The translations under genes were made by a program, and so were the position numbers. From Datura wrightii (lineage: Eukaryota; Streptophyta; Magnoliopsida; Solanales; Solanaceae), in NCBI GenBank assembly GCA_035772735.1, contig JASDFA010000004.1, positions 16,581,501-16,645,500 on the forward strand: a DNA stretch of 64,000 nucleotides, given 5' to 3'. Of the stretch, positions 34,750 through 46,424 are shown in pieces. Numbering within the stretch: the first letter of the stretch is position 1; each line of letters opens with the position of its first letter. Under the pieces are notes generated by a model. The model saw only the letters and a program-made list of their open reading frames with translations. It was not told the origin of the DNA and ran no database searches.

Positions 34750-35096
34750 TGTTGATAAGAATAAGAACAGTGCTAAGTTTACTCAAACAAAAAAGTAGTT
34801 AAAGTAGTTAGAGCTGTTAAATTAGTTAGGGGTTAGTTAGTAACTAACTCAATTATAGTGAATAGGGAAGTAGATTAGAATCTGATCTATTCTATGCCTA
34901 TATATATAGAGCAACAATGTATGAAAGGATGTGTGATTTTATGAGTCTTAACCACAGCTATACAATATATCTTCTTTCTTTTCTCTCAACTCTCTCTACA
35001 TCTTCATATCTTCATATCTTCATGTGTTTATTTTTCCATATTCTCATATAGTGTTCATGTTGAATACATTGATATAATCTATTGCTAATATTTTCA
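34750..35096 (+). repeat. C1 5' LTR
   Basis: 347 bp, TGTTGATAAG through TAATATTTTCA. It contains the hairpin AGTTAGTAACTAACT, a TATA-like CCTATATATATAGAG and short TCTTCATA repeats. Confidence 0.92.
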
Positions 35097-35111
35097 TGGT
35101 ACCAGAGTAGG
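35097..35111 (+). other. C1 primer binding site
   Basis: TGGTACCAGAGTAGG directly follows the LTR. It resembles a tRNA-Met-type site (TGGTATCAGAG) with one change. Confidence 0.7.
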
Positions 35112-35235
35112 TAGGCGTAGCCTGCATGAATCAAATTTGATTCGAGAAATTTTAGTTTCTGCCTAGTTTTTGGCACTTTTACTGCTGCACAAGTTCTTGT
35201 TCTTCTTCTTTTCTTGTAAAATTATCTGTTTCAAC

Positions 35236-36487
35236 ATGGATTATGGAAGAACCAATGAGGGAAATATCAATTTAAATGGAATATCACAAGGGGTAGGAAC
35301 AACAGGAGCTATTGGGAATCAATCTACTGGGATTGACTACAAACTTATCTCCCTCCGATGTCTGTGGGATACAGATCAATTCTTTCTAGTTAACAGGCAC
35401 TGAAAATTTCTCCATTTGGTATAAATCTATGAGGATTACTCTTCCAGGAAGAAACAAGCTGGGTTTAGTTGATAGTTCATGGGATAAGAGTAAATTTCTA
35501 GAAGCAATGTGGAATCATTGGGAGAGAGTAAATGCAATTGTTCTGTCTTGGTCTAAATTTTGTGACAAAGAATTTACTTGTAAGTGTCATGTATGCTTCA
35601 AGTGCACAAGTTGTTTGGAAAGACTTGCTTGAAAGGTTTAACAAGATTGATGGTTCAAGGACCTACATTCTGCATAAAGAAATTGCCACCTGCACCCAAG
35701 GAGTGTCTTCAGTTTCATTCTATTTCTCAAAGTTAAAGAACCTATGCGAAGAATTTGAAACCCTGGCTCCAGCTCCTGGTTATGATTGTGAGAAGTCAAG
35801 AATCTTTGTGTTGCATTTACAAAAGTTGAAGCTATTCCAGTTTCTAATGAGCTAAATGATTCTTATGGGCAGGCTAGAGGACAGATCTTGATGATGAGTC
35901 CTCTGCCTTCAGTTAATCAAGCATATGCTTTAATAGTTAGTGATGAAGGACAAAAATCAATTGCCGCTGCCGTATTAAGTGCAAATCCAGGTTCCAGTAT
36001 TGGTAATATGGATATGGCCATGTATTCAAGAACAAACTCTGAAAACTATGCTAATCAAAACAATCAAAGATTCAAGAACTACAAGAATCATAGTGTAGTC
36101 TGTGAGTTCTGCAAATGCAAGGATCATGTAAAAGAAAACTGCTATAAACATGTAGGTTATCCTCATGATTTCAAGTTTAAAAAGAGAGGAGGTCCAGGGA
36201 ATGGAGTAGTATACAATGTGTTTGGTGATTATAAGAGTGACAGAGATTCTCAAAGAGTTGAAGGACTGAATGCTGAGTGCAAAATTGGTCATGGTCACAG
36301 TACAATTGTCCCTATCAGAGGATATGTTCCAGCAAATGTTTCACAAAATGCTATTGGAGAAACTTCCAACACTCAAAGGGGTAGCAACAATGTGAATTAT
36401 ATAGGAGGAATGTTCTCAAGAGAGCAGTATGAACAAATCCTCAATTTGCTGAACCAAGTGCAAGCAGTCAAGGAAATGGAAATATAA
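35236..36487 (+). pseudogene. gag: C1 gag (decayed)
   Basis: Starts MDYGRTNEGNINLNGIS at 35236. The frame is broken near 35403 and continues in others (RITLPGRNKLGLVDSSWDKS at 35432; AQVVWKDLLERFNKIDGSR at about 35600). This layout is the capsid-like domain of plant copia elements. The last part, 35888-36487, is open for 199 codons and carries the zinc knuckle CEFCKCKDHVKENC (C-X2-C-X4-H-X4-C) at 36101-36141, followed by YKHVGYPHDFK, a typical copia nucleocapsid ending. It would coat element RNA. Not functional. Confidence 0.85.
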
Positions 36488-36543
36488 AGCCTTCTGCAAA
36501 TGTTAATATGGCAGGTATAGGGGTAACATAATGTGAAAAACAT

Positions 36544-38120
36544 ATGGCAATGGTAGTTCCCAATAGTCATGACTGGATCATATGTATTGGTGCTACTAAC
36601 CATATGGCTTCAACTCTTGATTTGTTAAAAAAGGAAATAATTACTAAAACTGATAGGCCAAGAAAAGTGCATTTACCTAATGGTAATGCTTCTATAGTCA
36701 CACACATAGGGACTAGTTCAATATCCCAGAGAAACAAAGTAATAAATGTGTTTCATATTCCTAATTTTAGTTATAAGTTGCTATCAGTATCAAAACTAAC
36801 AAGGGAATTGCAATGTTGTGTATCTTTTTTTCCTGACTTTTGTATTTTTCAGGATCTCTTCACTGGGAAGGTGAAGGAGATCGGTAAAGAAGAAGAGGGG
36901 CTATATATGTTATTAAATCAACTTGATGCATATGGAAGAAACCTCTGTTTAGCAGCTCAAGAGTTATCAGAAGACAACAATATTGACATCATTCTTTGGC
37001 ATGCAAGACTTGGACATAGTTCTTGTAGTACTTTGAGCAAATTGTTTCCTTATAGTTTGCAGTATATTAAAGCAAGTTTACACAAATGTATTGTCTGTCC
37101 ATGTGCTAAACATACTAGACTACCTTTTCCTTCCAGTAGTATAAAGAGTGCAGCTTGTCTAGAAATGTTTCATGTAGATCTTTGGGGACCTTAGAAAACT
37201 TCTACTTTTGATGGAAACAAATTCTATTTAACAATTGTAGATGATTACTCTAGATTTACTCGGATTTTTCTATTAAAGAATAAGAGTGATGTGTGTGTAT
37301 GTTTAAAACAATTCTTTAACTACATTAAGAATCAGTATAACACAATGACCAAGATCCTAAGAACTAATAATGGGACTGAGTTTCTAAATTCTATAGTGAC
37401 AATATGTTTAAAGAGTTGGGAATTGTGCATCAGAGAACCTGTGCATATACCCCTCAGCAAAATGGTGTAGCTTAGAGGAAGCACTGACATATATTAGAAA
37501 TTACAAGAGCTATTAGATTTCAAACTCATATCCCAATAAGATTTTGGGGACATTGTGTGCTTGCTGTAATTTATCTAATTAATAGACTTCCTAGTTCAAT
37601 ACTTAACAGTGTTTCCCCATTTGAACGATTGTATAGAAGACAACCTAACTTAAATCACCTAAATGTGCTTGGCTGTTTGTGCTTTGCTAAAGACATGACC
37701 CAACATGATAAAATGTTATCCAGAGTGAGAAATGCTATTCATATGGGATATTCCAGTGTACAGAAAGGTTATGTTCTATTAGATATCACTAATAATGTAT
37801 TTTTTGTTAATATAGATGTGGTCTTCAAGGAAGGTGTGTTTCCCTTCATGTCTGCTGATCAATCGACAAAGTCCATATTTTTGGATACATTTTCACAGCT
37901 CACAGTTGCAGATAATTGGTTTCTTAACAGTATTGAAACAACTTCCACTCCAAGCTTGGAAGTAGAACATGCTGGTCCAATAACATCAGTGCTAGATCAG
38001 TTAAAAGAATTATTACCTATTAGTGATGTCTCTACAAGTCAACATGTACTAGTTCCTAATGTACAAAATCAATCAAGCTTGGGCAGAAGGTCAGATAGAA
38101 CCAAAAAACTACCTATATAG
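36544..38120 (+). pseudogene. pol: C1 protease and integrase (decayed)
   Basis: The protease segment reads WIICIGATNHMAS near 36574; the catalytic D-S/T-G position is C-I-G at 36583-36591. The zinc-binding part of integrase follows (LWHARLGHSSCSTLSKLF, then CIVCPCAKHTRLPFP at 37087-37130). The core begins FYLTIVDDYSRF near 37225 with the first Asp present. The second Asp is Asn (RTNNGTEF, AAT at 37366-37368). The third acidic residue is a stop (QQNGVA*RKH, TAG at 37473-37475). The frame 37557-38120 holds the integrase C-terminal region (VIYLINRLPSSILNSVSPFE, LNVLGCLCFAKD). All three changes abolish activity. Confidence 0.87.
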
Positions 38121-38279
38121 TTGAAGGATTTTGTTTCTCTCAATATTCATGACACTGTGTTATAGCATGGAGAAATATGTTTGTTATGACAAGCTAAGCA
38201 GCAAGTATCAAGCTTTTCTTGGTGCCTTCTCATCTAGTATAGAACCAACATCATACAAAGAGGCAGTACAAGATCCAAA

Positions 38280-39800
38280 TTGGGTCAAATCTATGTAGGA
38301 AGAAGTTTAAGCACTGAGCAAAACAATAGTTGTGAAGTGGTGACTTTACCTCCTGGAAAGTCAACTATAGGCTGTAAATGGGTCTTTAAGATAAAGTATA
38401 AAGCAGATGAACAATAAAAATATGCAAAGCTAGATTGGTAGCCAAAGGGTTCAATCAAAGAGAAAGCATTGATTTTTAAGAAACTTTCTCACCTGCGGTG
38501 AAGATGGTTACTTAGAACTATTCTTTCTTTGGAAGCTACATCAAGATGGCACATCCATCAAGTGGATGTGTGCAGTGCTTTCCTACAAGGAGATCTTTAT
38601 GATGAGATTTATATGGATCTTCCATAGGAATTTAACAATCAAGGGGAGACAACAAGAGTATGTAGACTGATTAAATCCCTCTATGGACTAAAACAGGCCC
38701 CTAGGCAGTGGAATGCAAAGCTATTTGAAGCTCTATTTAACTACAAGTTCGCATAGAGACATTATGATCACTCTTTGTTCTTGAAGAGATCTGACAAAAG
38801 AGTGGTAATTATTCTCATGTATTTAGATGATATGCTGATCACGGTGACAACATAGAGCTTATTGAAGAAACTAAGGCTGCTCTACAGAAAGCATTCAAGA
38901 TAAAAGACCTAGGAGAAGTAAGATACTTCCTAGGCATTGAATTTGCTAGATCACAACATGGAATCACAATGCATCAAAGAAAGTATGCCTTAGAGTTAAT
39001 ATCAGAAACTAGTTTAGGGAGTTCTAAACTAGCAACTAACCTATCGATATAAATGAAAAACTCACCACCAGACTATATGATGAAAATGCAAGATTGATGG
39101 AAGAGGATCCACTAGCAAATCAAGCTACCTATCAGAGACTTATTGGGAAATTATTATATCTAACAGTCACAAGACCTGACATATCATTTGCAGCACAAAC
39201 ACTAAGTCAATTTCTATAATAGCCTAAGAGATCAAATATGAAGGTTGCTCTTAGAGTAGTAAGATACATCAAGCAACAACCAAGACAAGGTTTTTTATTG
39301 TTCAGCAAGAACAATAAATCAATCACTGTGTATTGTGATGCAGATTGGGCATCATGTCCTCTAACAAGAAGGTTTGTTACAGGCTATATGATCAAGTTTG
39401 GTGATTTATTAGTTTCCTAAAAATCTAAGAAACAATCAGTAGTATCTAGAAGTTCTGTAGAAGCAGAATATAGAAGTACGTTAGCTACTATAGCAGAGGT
39501 GGTTTGGTTACTTGGTTTGTTAAAGGAAGTAGGAGCAGAAGTTGCACATCCTGTGATTATATACAGTGATAGTAATGCAACATTATAGATTGCAGCCAAT
39601 CCCGTATTTCATGAAAGAACCAAGCACATAGAAATTGATTGCCATTTTATTAGGGAAAAACTTCAACAATGAATGATTGCAATACAATATATTTCTACAA
39701 AGGAACAACCTACAAACTTATTCACAAAGGCTTTGACAAGAGTGCAGAATGAGTATCTAAAATCCCAGCTAGGAATCATTGATATCTTCCTACCTCCTCC
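38280..39800 (+). pseudogene. pol: C1 reverse transcriptase and RNase H (decayed)
   Basis: Reverse transcriptase is visible from about 38340 (GCKWVFKIKYKADE), with SLYGLKQAPRQWNAKLFEAL near 38675-38735 and the catalytic YLDD at 38820-38831 intact. Frameshifts and stops occur before and after it. RNase H spans about 39290-39700 (VYCDADWASCPLTRRFVTGY, SRSSVEAEYRSTLATIAEVV, HERTKHIEIDCHFIREKL) and ends IQYISTKEQPTNLFTKAL. A stop after LLVS at 39418-39420 and another after NATL break it. Order and motifs are typical of copia. Confidence 0.87.
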
Positions 39801-39804
39801 TAGA

Positions 39805-39815
39805 TTGAAGGGGAG
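39805..39815 (+). other. C1 polypurine tract
   Basis: TTGAAGGGGAG directly precedes the 3' LTR, as in other plant copia elements. Confidence 0.8.
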
Positions 39816-40155
39816 CGTTGATAAGCATAAGAATACTGCTAAGCTTACTCAAACAGAAAAGTAGTTAAAGTAGCTAAAAGCTGTTAAATTAGTTGGGAGT
39901 TAGTTAGTAACTAACTCAATTATAGTGAATAGGGAAATAGATTAGTATTTGCTCTATTCTATGCCTATGTATATAGAGAAGCAATGTATGAAAGGATGTA
40001 TGATTTTATGTGTCTTAATCACAACTATATAATCTATCTTCTTTATTTTCTCTCAACTCTTTCTACATCTTCATATCTTCATGTCTTCATTTCTTCATAT
40101 ATTCATATAGTGTTCATGTTGAACACATTGATATAATCTATTGCTAATATTTTTA
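39816..40155 (+). repeat. C1 3' LTR
   Basis: 340 bp, starting CGTTGATAAG (the first T has become C) and ending ATATTTTTA where the 5' LTR has ATATTTTCA. Followed by the target copy ATAAA. Confidence 0.9.
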
Positions 40156-40749
40156 ATAAATATATTTGAGAAATGTTAAAGTATAAGTTATGTGATTTTA
40201 ATTATGCCATTCAATATTTTCCATCCTAATATGTCATTTCAATTTTGTTGATAGTATTTTTAATTTCCACCACTTCTATGAGCTTGTATCTAACAATTTT
40301 TTAGTAAGATACATTTTTTAGGAGCATTAAAAGTTAAATATTATTATCTACAAGGAAAATAAAAGAAGAAAAATTTCACAGAGACTTACGTCAGAGAAGG
40401 TGACATCGTATAAAAGAATTGAACAAGAATGACGAAATTTTTCAAATTTCTGTGGCCTTCATAGAACTTAAGTTTTTTATTTGTTTTTTTATTTTGTGAT
40501 TTTAGGTGATATGCATATTCATATTGTATTTATTTGAACTGCAAATTTGTGAAGAGTCGCCACTAAGGATCAAATCCCTTTGTGTAATATTTTTTTTAAA
40601 GAAATATAAATAAAATATTTAAGTTATTTATAAGGGTTTTTAAGTAATTTAACTTCTAAATTTAGAATTTAATATTTTTAATATTATATAGATATAGATA
40701 TAGATTTGTTAATATCTTTTTTTATGTATACATGATTTGTTTAAATAAA

Positions 40750-42165
40750 ATGAATACTTCTCGAGATGTAGCTTCTTCTAAACTACCAATTTCAATAATT
40801 AAAATGTGCTAAAATAGAAGTATGTATCCTTCTAAATAAGATTACTCTATCAATGATTATTTTTTTTCAAAGATGCATGGATCTTTAAATAACATTTTGA
40901 AAAATGGTTTTGATATTTTTGATTAATTTTGAAAATTAGGAAAGTTCTCATACAAAAAAGGGTTATCTTAGTTTATTTCAAATAATAGAATTTTACCTAG
41001 TTATATTTGGTTTATATAGAAAAAACTTGCATAATCAAAAACTGTTTAGATGTGTATAATCCAACACTTTGATTTTCTTACTCATTCTTTTGCGGAACCA
41101 TACACAATTTCTACAACTAAAAATAATTTAACTATTAATTTTCTTTTTTTCTTTAATTGCAATAAAATTTTAACATGTCTTCTCAATTGCAGAATGATGC
41201 TGAAACTTTTAATACCACCATAAGAGGTGCAGCGGAAGAAGAAAAAAATTAAATATTAGCACAATTGTCCACACTATTGATATTAACTTTCAAATTGTAC
41301 CTTCTAAAGTTGAAACTAACATTTAAACCATTTAACCAAACAAGATTAGTATAAATTTGATTACTAAGATGATATAATTGTAAAATATCGTTATGAAGAG
41401 ATTTCACTGTATTATTCAGATGATATGCAGTAAAAAAATTTTTACTAAAATATTGGGCTAAAGAATTATGTGTTCATGTATGTCCCATTCATTATTTTTT
41501 TCTTTTTCTGCACTATCTATCAATTACTTAATTAGTATTTCCTTGCTCTATTTTCAGGGACCAGTATTTAGAAAATCGTAGTTCAATAATTGATAATATT
41601 TCTTTAGTTCTAGCTAAAACTATTTTATAAGTATACCCTCTATTGAGAAAATGCACAAATAAGTCACTTATTTAATTTTGAACACATACGTCACTGGCTA
41701 AACAATAGAAATGCCAGGCTTCCTAGTGCTGCTAAGGATAGTCGTAGACTATCTGAAGGGGACATTCCTGAGAAGAATCAGTCAGAGATCCCCATGAACT
41801 TAACTACAAATATTATGATCTGTTGTACGGATGACGATCTAAAAAGAGATAACATCAAAATGGAGCATATGGCATGGTAAATGTAGCTTATTTTTCTTAT
41901 GTTTTGTGTGCATTAGATAATAATCAAAATTACAATTCTTACTAAATTTTTCTTCTCAAATCCAAAGGTTGGAGTTGTTAAAAAGCGTTCCATGAAGAGA
42001 AATAGAGAATGTTCTTACTCAAAAGGCAGTCTGCAGCAAAGAAACACAAAAACAACAATTATGGCAGGAGAGAGATCAAAAAGCTGCTCTCTAATGCAAG
42101 GAACAACCTCGTGGACATGGATGACAAACACACACACAAAAAAAGACAAGATAGGTTTATATTAA
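40750..42165 (+). pseudogene. Gene fragment, U3 copy
   Basis: Block 1 (ATGAATACTTCTCGAGATGT at 40750) keeps the start codon but its later codons and donor have changed. Block 2 follows TTGCAG near 41189 (NDAETFNTTIRGAAEEEKN). Block 3 is near 41697, worn. Block 4 from about 41968 reads VGVVKKRSMKRNRECSYSK, with a deletion in the next codons, then a Lys/Asn-rich stretch. Together with the U1 and U2 copies it supports one ancestral spliced reading frame. Confidence 0.42.
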
Positions 42166-42870
42166 GATAGCGATTGGATAAAATAGTTTCTACGAAAACT
42201 TACTATAAAGAATAAGAATTAGAAACAGATAATTTTTATCGTTAAATATAAAAAATTTATGTTAATAGTCTTCTTTCATAATGGATTAGTAACAGATTAC
42301 CAAAAATTCTGTTAGTTATAAGCTATTTGGTGATAAATTAGCAACAAATTTCATAGTTTCATTCTCTTTTGAGTGGTAAAAAATATTATATTTAATGTAT
42401 CTTTATAACATTATATTTTTAAATGAAAGGACCTTTCCTTTAAGAACGAAAGATCATGGAAGTAATGAATATATTGTTAGAAGTAAATTGATAACAAAGA
42501 ATAAATACAAGGGGGGAAAGTTCTTCTTGATGCACAAAGCAATCGATTTTGGTGCTGGAATAGGACAAGACTTAGGGGATGATGCATGAAACAACAGAAT
42601 TTGGTGCTGGAATAGGACAACATTGCTAGAGGAACATATCTGATAAATTATGGGAGACCTTGCTGATGACAGTGGTGGTGAAGACGGTGACAGATGAAGG
42701 CACTAGTGGTGGATTTTGTACTGGCAGATGATGGTAGAGGCAGAGAAGTGGGTAGCAGGGATGCTGGTAGAATTTGAATATACCAATATTTTCTCAATTA
42801 TAAGATGCATGGTAACAATGTTTGACATGATGTACCTATGCTCTTGTTTTGTTTTTACTACTTACTATAA

Positions 42871-43070
42871 CTAGTTACATAATTGTGCATTGCACGTGTA
42901 TGTCGCATTGTAGATTATTTTATCCTATGTTTATTTGTTATTATTGTGAAATATAAATGTACATAGAATTATTTTGAAATAAATTTGAAAAGATATTCTT
43001 CATTTTTAAGAGAAGAAGTTAAAAATGACCATCAAACTCACATCATTTTTCACACCATTTTTAAAGAATA
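42871..43070 (-). mobile_element. Helitron-like 3' terminus, U3 (first)
   Basis: CTAGTTACATAATTGTGCA with GTGCATTGCAC forming the hairpin. Partner of 22787 and 31603. Confidence 0.38.
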
Positions 43071-43905
43071 TTCTACCTACTAAAAGTTCTTTATTATATT
43101 TTATTTACCCTCTTACATAAAAAAGATGAAAAATCAAAAGAGAAAAAGATATGTAAAATCTTCCATGACTACTCTCTATTTGAAATAATAGATCTAACAA
43201 TTTTTATGGCTATTTCATTATGAATAATAATATTATTTCTCTTTTTTTTAACCTCCAATCTTACTAAGACCATTCACAAAGGAACTTTTTCATAAGTACT
43301 CAATATGATGAGAATTTAAAAGGTTATTTTCATATACTTCATTTTCTTCTAAGTTTAATGAAGCATACAACTCAAACGTGTCATTTTTATCTTCTCGTAA
43401 GCAAGAAAGTTCAAAATGTTGCCTAAGGAATCATTTATATATATATATATATATATATATAGCAATGAAGGAAAATCAATATTTGATGGAGAATGATGGT
43501 AAAAATAAATGCCGCTTAGTTAAAAGTTAAAGGTATTCAAAATATTAGTCTTGAACAAGTTAATGTGTTTAGATGAAACATCGAGGAGTATAGGGGTTGA
43601 GATGTCAAATCGGGACAAGTAAAAGGGTTTCATAAGTCATTCCACCTTCCAAAAACAATAAATAAGTATTGACTAAATGTACAAATACGACAAATGAAAT
43701 TATTTTCCTTCTTACAGAGCTAAAGCGACATATCTGATTTTACTAATTGTATCCTATCTATCTTTATAGATACTTTCATCTTCTAAATTTAATTATCTAT
43801 ATATACTCTTTAACATTTCATCCCTCAAACCACATTTCCTCTCAACTAACATTCCTGAGATTTTCTTTAAAATTTCTTGTTTCTTATGCACCGTTCTTGT
43901 AAAGA

Positions 43906-44100
43906 CTAGTTTCATGATACATGTGTTGCACATGTATGTTGTATTGGGGATTGTCTGACCCTGTATTTTATTTATTATTATTGTGAAATACAAATATACA
44001 TAGAATTATTTTCAAATAAATTTGAACATATATTTAAGAGGAGAAGTTAAATCTTTGGCATAAATAAATATTCGATAGAAAATTGGCCCGTTGTAATGTC
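43906..44100 (-). mobile_element. Helitron-like 3' terminus, U3 (second)
   Basis: CTAGTTTCATGAT followed by a 7-bp perfect hairpin ACATGTG-TTG-CACATGT. It is preceded by AAAGA, so the minus strand reads CTAG then TCTTTAC, as if a 3' end abutted a 5' TC end. Lies 1035 bp from the first terminus. Confidence 0.38.
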
Positions 44101-44331
44101 TATATGTATATATGGAATTGGCCCATCGTAATTTCTATATGCATAATGAAATTATTGTCAAATAAATAGTTGTGAAATATAATAATTAAAAAATTAAGAA
44201 ATGCTTTATAAGTGAAATATTTTATCACCACACAAAAGAAATCATTTTTTTAAAAATAGTTTCATGTGCTTAGTATGGAGAAGAATATTCAATTTTCTTA
44301 TTAGTTGATTTGAAAAATATTTTTTTTTAGA

Positions 44332-46204
44332 AAATTCGGTATTTTCAGACTTCAGGCAGTAGACCCAACGAGAGTTCCCAATGAGTCGTGGTCTCAATCA
44401 ATGACTCATTGAATGACCCATTGGGACCCAGTCGAACAGATTTCAAATTTTAGCCCAGGGATACTTTTGAATCTCCTACCTATTTAATCTCTAAACTACG
44501 TTATCTAGGGTAACAATTTCAGTGATATTAAAGGGATTGAATGGTTTTTTCCTCATTCCCCACGTAGATCCTTAGAAAACATCAAAGAGTTTCTCTCAAG
44601 AGCTTTCAGAGTAAGGTCCAGGGTTCTTCATCTATTTTAGAAATTCAAGTTTCCTCTTCAAGGGAATTCTTAGCTACGCATATGGAAATTCAACAAGAAA
44701 ATTATTCTTTCTTGTGTTCCCTAAAACTCTTCTTCAGTTCATTATCAGTTATAGCCCTAAGTTTTCGATTGTGAAAATATTGTTGTCATACCTTGTTAAT
44801 TTCATGTGAAACATCATTATATGCTAATTTTAGATGTTTTCCACGAGTATGTGACTAGAATGATGCCTGCTCCAGTGAAGTAGAAATTTAGCCCTACCTT
44901 TGGGAAATCAAAAACTAGAATCCTGCTTAAGTATTAAATTTTCAAAAATTTCTTGAATATTTCAGAGTTAGGGGTTCCTATAATAGTTGTATGTGTTAGA
45001 AACTTAGTCAAATTATGTTAGACAATTTTAGTCAGAAAGTTCATATACCCAAAAATGTCAACCTAGTCCTAGTCAGATTTTTAGCAACCTCCGGGTTGAC
45101 CAAAATTATGTCAATTGATTCGTTTGACTACAAAAATTTCTGAGGTATCACTATCACCTCCCAGTTATCATAATTAGACCCAAAACTCAGTGTATTGGTC
45201 CACTAGTGGTCATGACACTTAGATAGATAGCTCTGACTAGCCTTGGGCCCAGTTTCGAGCTATCAGCTTAGTATTCAGTTTAAGTTTTCCAGTGGGAGTA
45301 GGACTTAGCACCAAGCAAACCGGGGTTCTAGTGCATGTAGGTTCCCAAACCTATGTTGCCAGCGTAGGTATCAGTATTTATTGGCCTGATTGGCCCCATA
45401 CTTTTGTGATCATCCAGTTCATGCTTTTGTACCCTGGCAAGGTATATTGGGTCCTACCCGTGGGGTGTATACATCGGACTCCACGTCTGGCTCATGTTGT
45501 TACATGTTGGTTATATACTCTCCCACTAGTCTGCTTAGTCTAGTCTCAGAATAAGCAGTTTAGTTCAGTTTTGGCTCTACCTGTTTGGGTCAGTTCGGTA
45601 CTGTATCTTAGACTCAGAACTTTCAGATATAGGGCATGTCGTTGACCATTAGACTTACAGTTAATCAACTCAGTATATCAGTTGGTCATTGCATGTCATT
45701 TTTTCCAGTTCAATCTTCTATATTCAATTATGTTTTCTCCTACTTACTTAGTATATTTAAAGTACCGATGCATATTTTTATGTTGTATCATTTCGTGATA
45801 CAGCCGCAGGTTTTCAAACTTAGTGCCACTAGCTGACTTCATTTAGATCTCTCTCTCAGCAGCAGAAGTGTGAGTCCTCGTCTTTCGAGGATGTTATTTC
45901 ATTTATTTCAGTTTCCTTTATTATTTTCAGTTAGACTTAGAGTTAGCTGGGGGCTTATCCCAGCAACTCCTCAGTTAGATGACTTTTAGACATAGACGTA
46001 CTTTTTAGTCTATAAGTATTTGTTTAGATGCTTTAACCTTTATGATTCAGACTTACCTTCATGAATGTCTTATGTTATTGTTTTAAAGCTTCCGCTATTA
46101 TGTTTACTCAAAATACTAGTGTATCATAGACCAGGGGTTGACTTGGGGTCACTTGTGGCTTCAAGTACCGTGTTCCATCCAGGGTACAGACTCGGGGCCT
46201 GAAA
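44332..46204 (+). repeat. G2 5' LTR, missing its first 520 bp
   Basis: Begins inside the LTR at AAATTCGGTATTTTCAGAC, equal to 62894 in the G2 3' LTR, and ends GGGGCCTGAAA. No target duplication or TG start is present, so the left end of G2 was lost together with the right end of U3. A few palindromic words remain at 44370-44425, including a fully decayed ATGACTCAT at 44401-44409. Confidence 0.85.
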
Positions 46205-46208
46205 AACT

Positions 46209-46220
46209 TGGCATCAGATC
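46209..46220 (+). other. G2 primer binding site
   Basis: TGGCATCAGATC after the spacer AACT: the tRNA-Met site with two changes. Confidence 0.75.
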
Positions 46221-46424
46221 CCTAGGTTTAAAGTATCCTCAGAATGTCTACAGGCCGCATCGAGTAGAGTCCTTTTCATAGGTGTGAAGCGCGCCACACT
46301 TATGATGAGGAGGCTACGAGATATTATTAGGAAAACTCTCTTTTGTTCATACTCTTCATCATGCGTTAAAGTTCAATTCTAGAAGTGTCCTTCTAACTCA
46401 CGCTCTATTTTGTTTCAGTGAACT

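Larger units (their letters stand above)
34745..40160 (+). mobile_element. C1: complete, dead Ty1/copia element
   Basis: The element 34750-40155 (5406 bp) lies between ATAAA direct repeats (34745-34749 and 40156-40160). The order is LTR, primer site, gag, protease, integrase, reverse transcriptase, RNase H, polypurine tract, LTR. Integrase before reverse transcriptase defines copia. The empty site survives in U1 near 28920-28960. Stops, frameshifts and lost catalytic residues show it is inactive. By eye roughly one base in ten differs between the two LTRs. Confidence 0.9.
29271..40510. repeat. Tandem unit U2 of the 5.5-kb array
   Basis: Second copy. 11.24 kb as it stands; about 5.83 kb without the copia element and target copy, and about 5.49 kb without the small insert at 32171-32508. 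It has one copy of the gene-fragment blocks, both hairpin termini and the TA microsatellites, in the same order as U1. Block 1 is largely deleted. Confidence 0.8.
40511..44331. repeat. Tandem unit U3 of the 5.5-kb array (truncated)
   Basis: Third copy, 3.8 kb, cut at 44331 where text equivalent to U2 33421 jumps into the middle of a gypsy LTR. It has full blocks 1-4, both hairpin termini and a short TA run. Confidence 0.8.
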
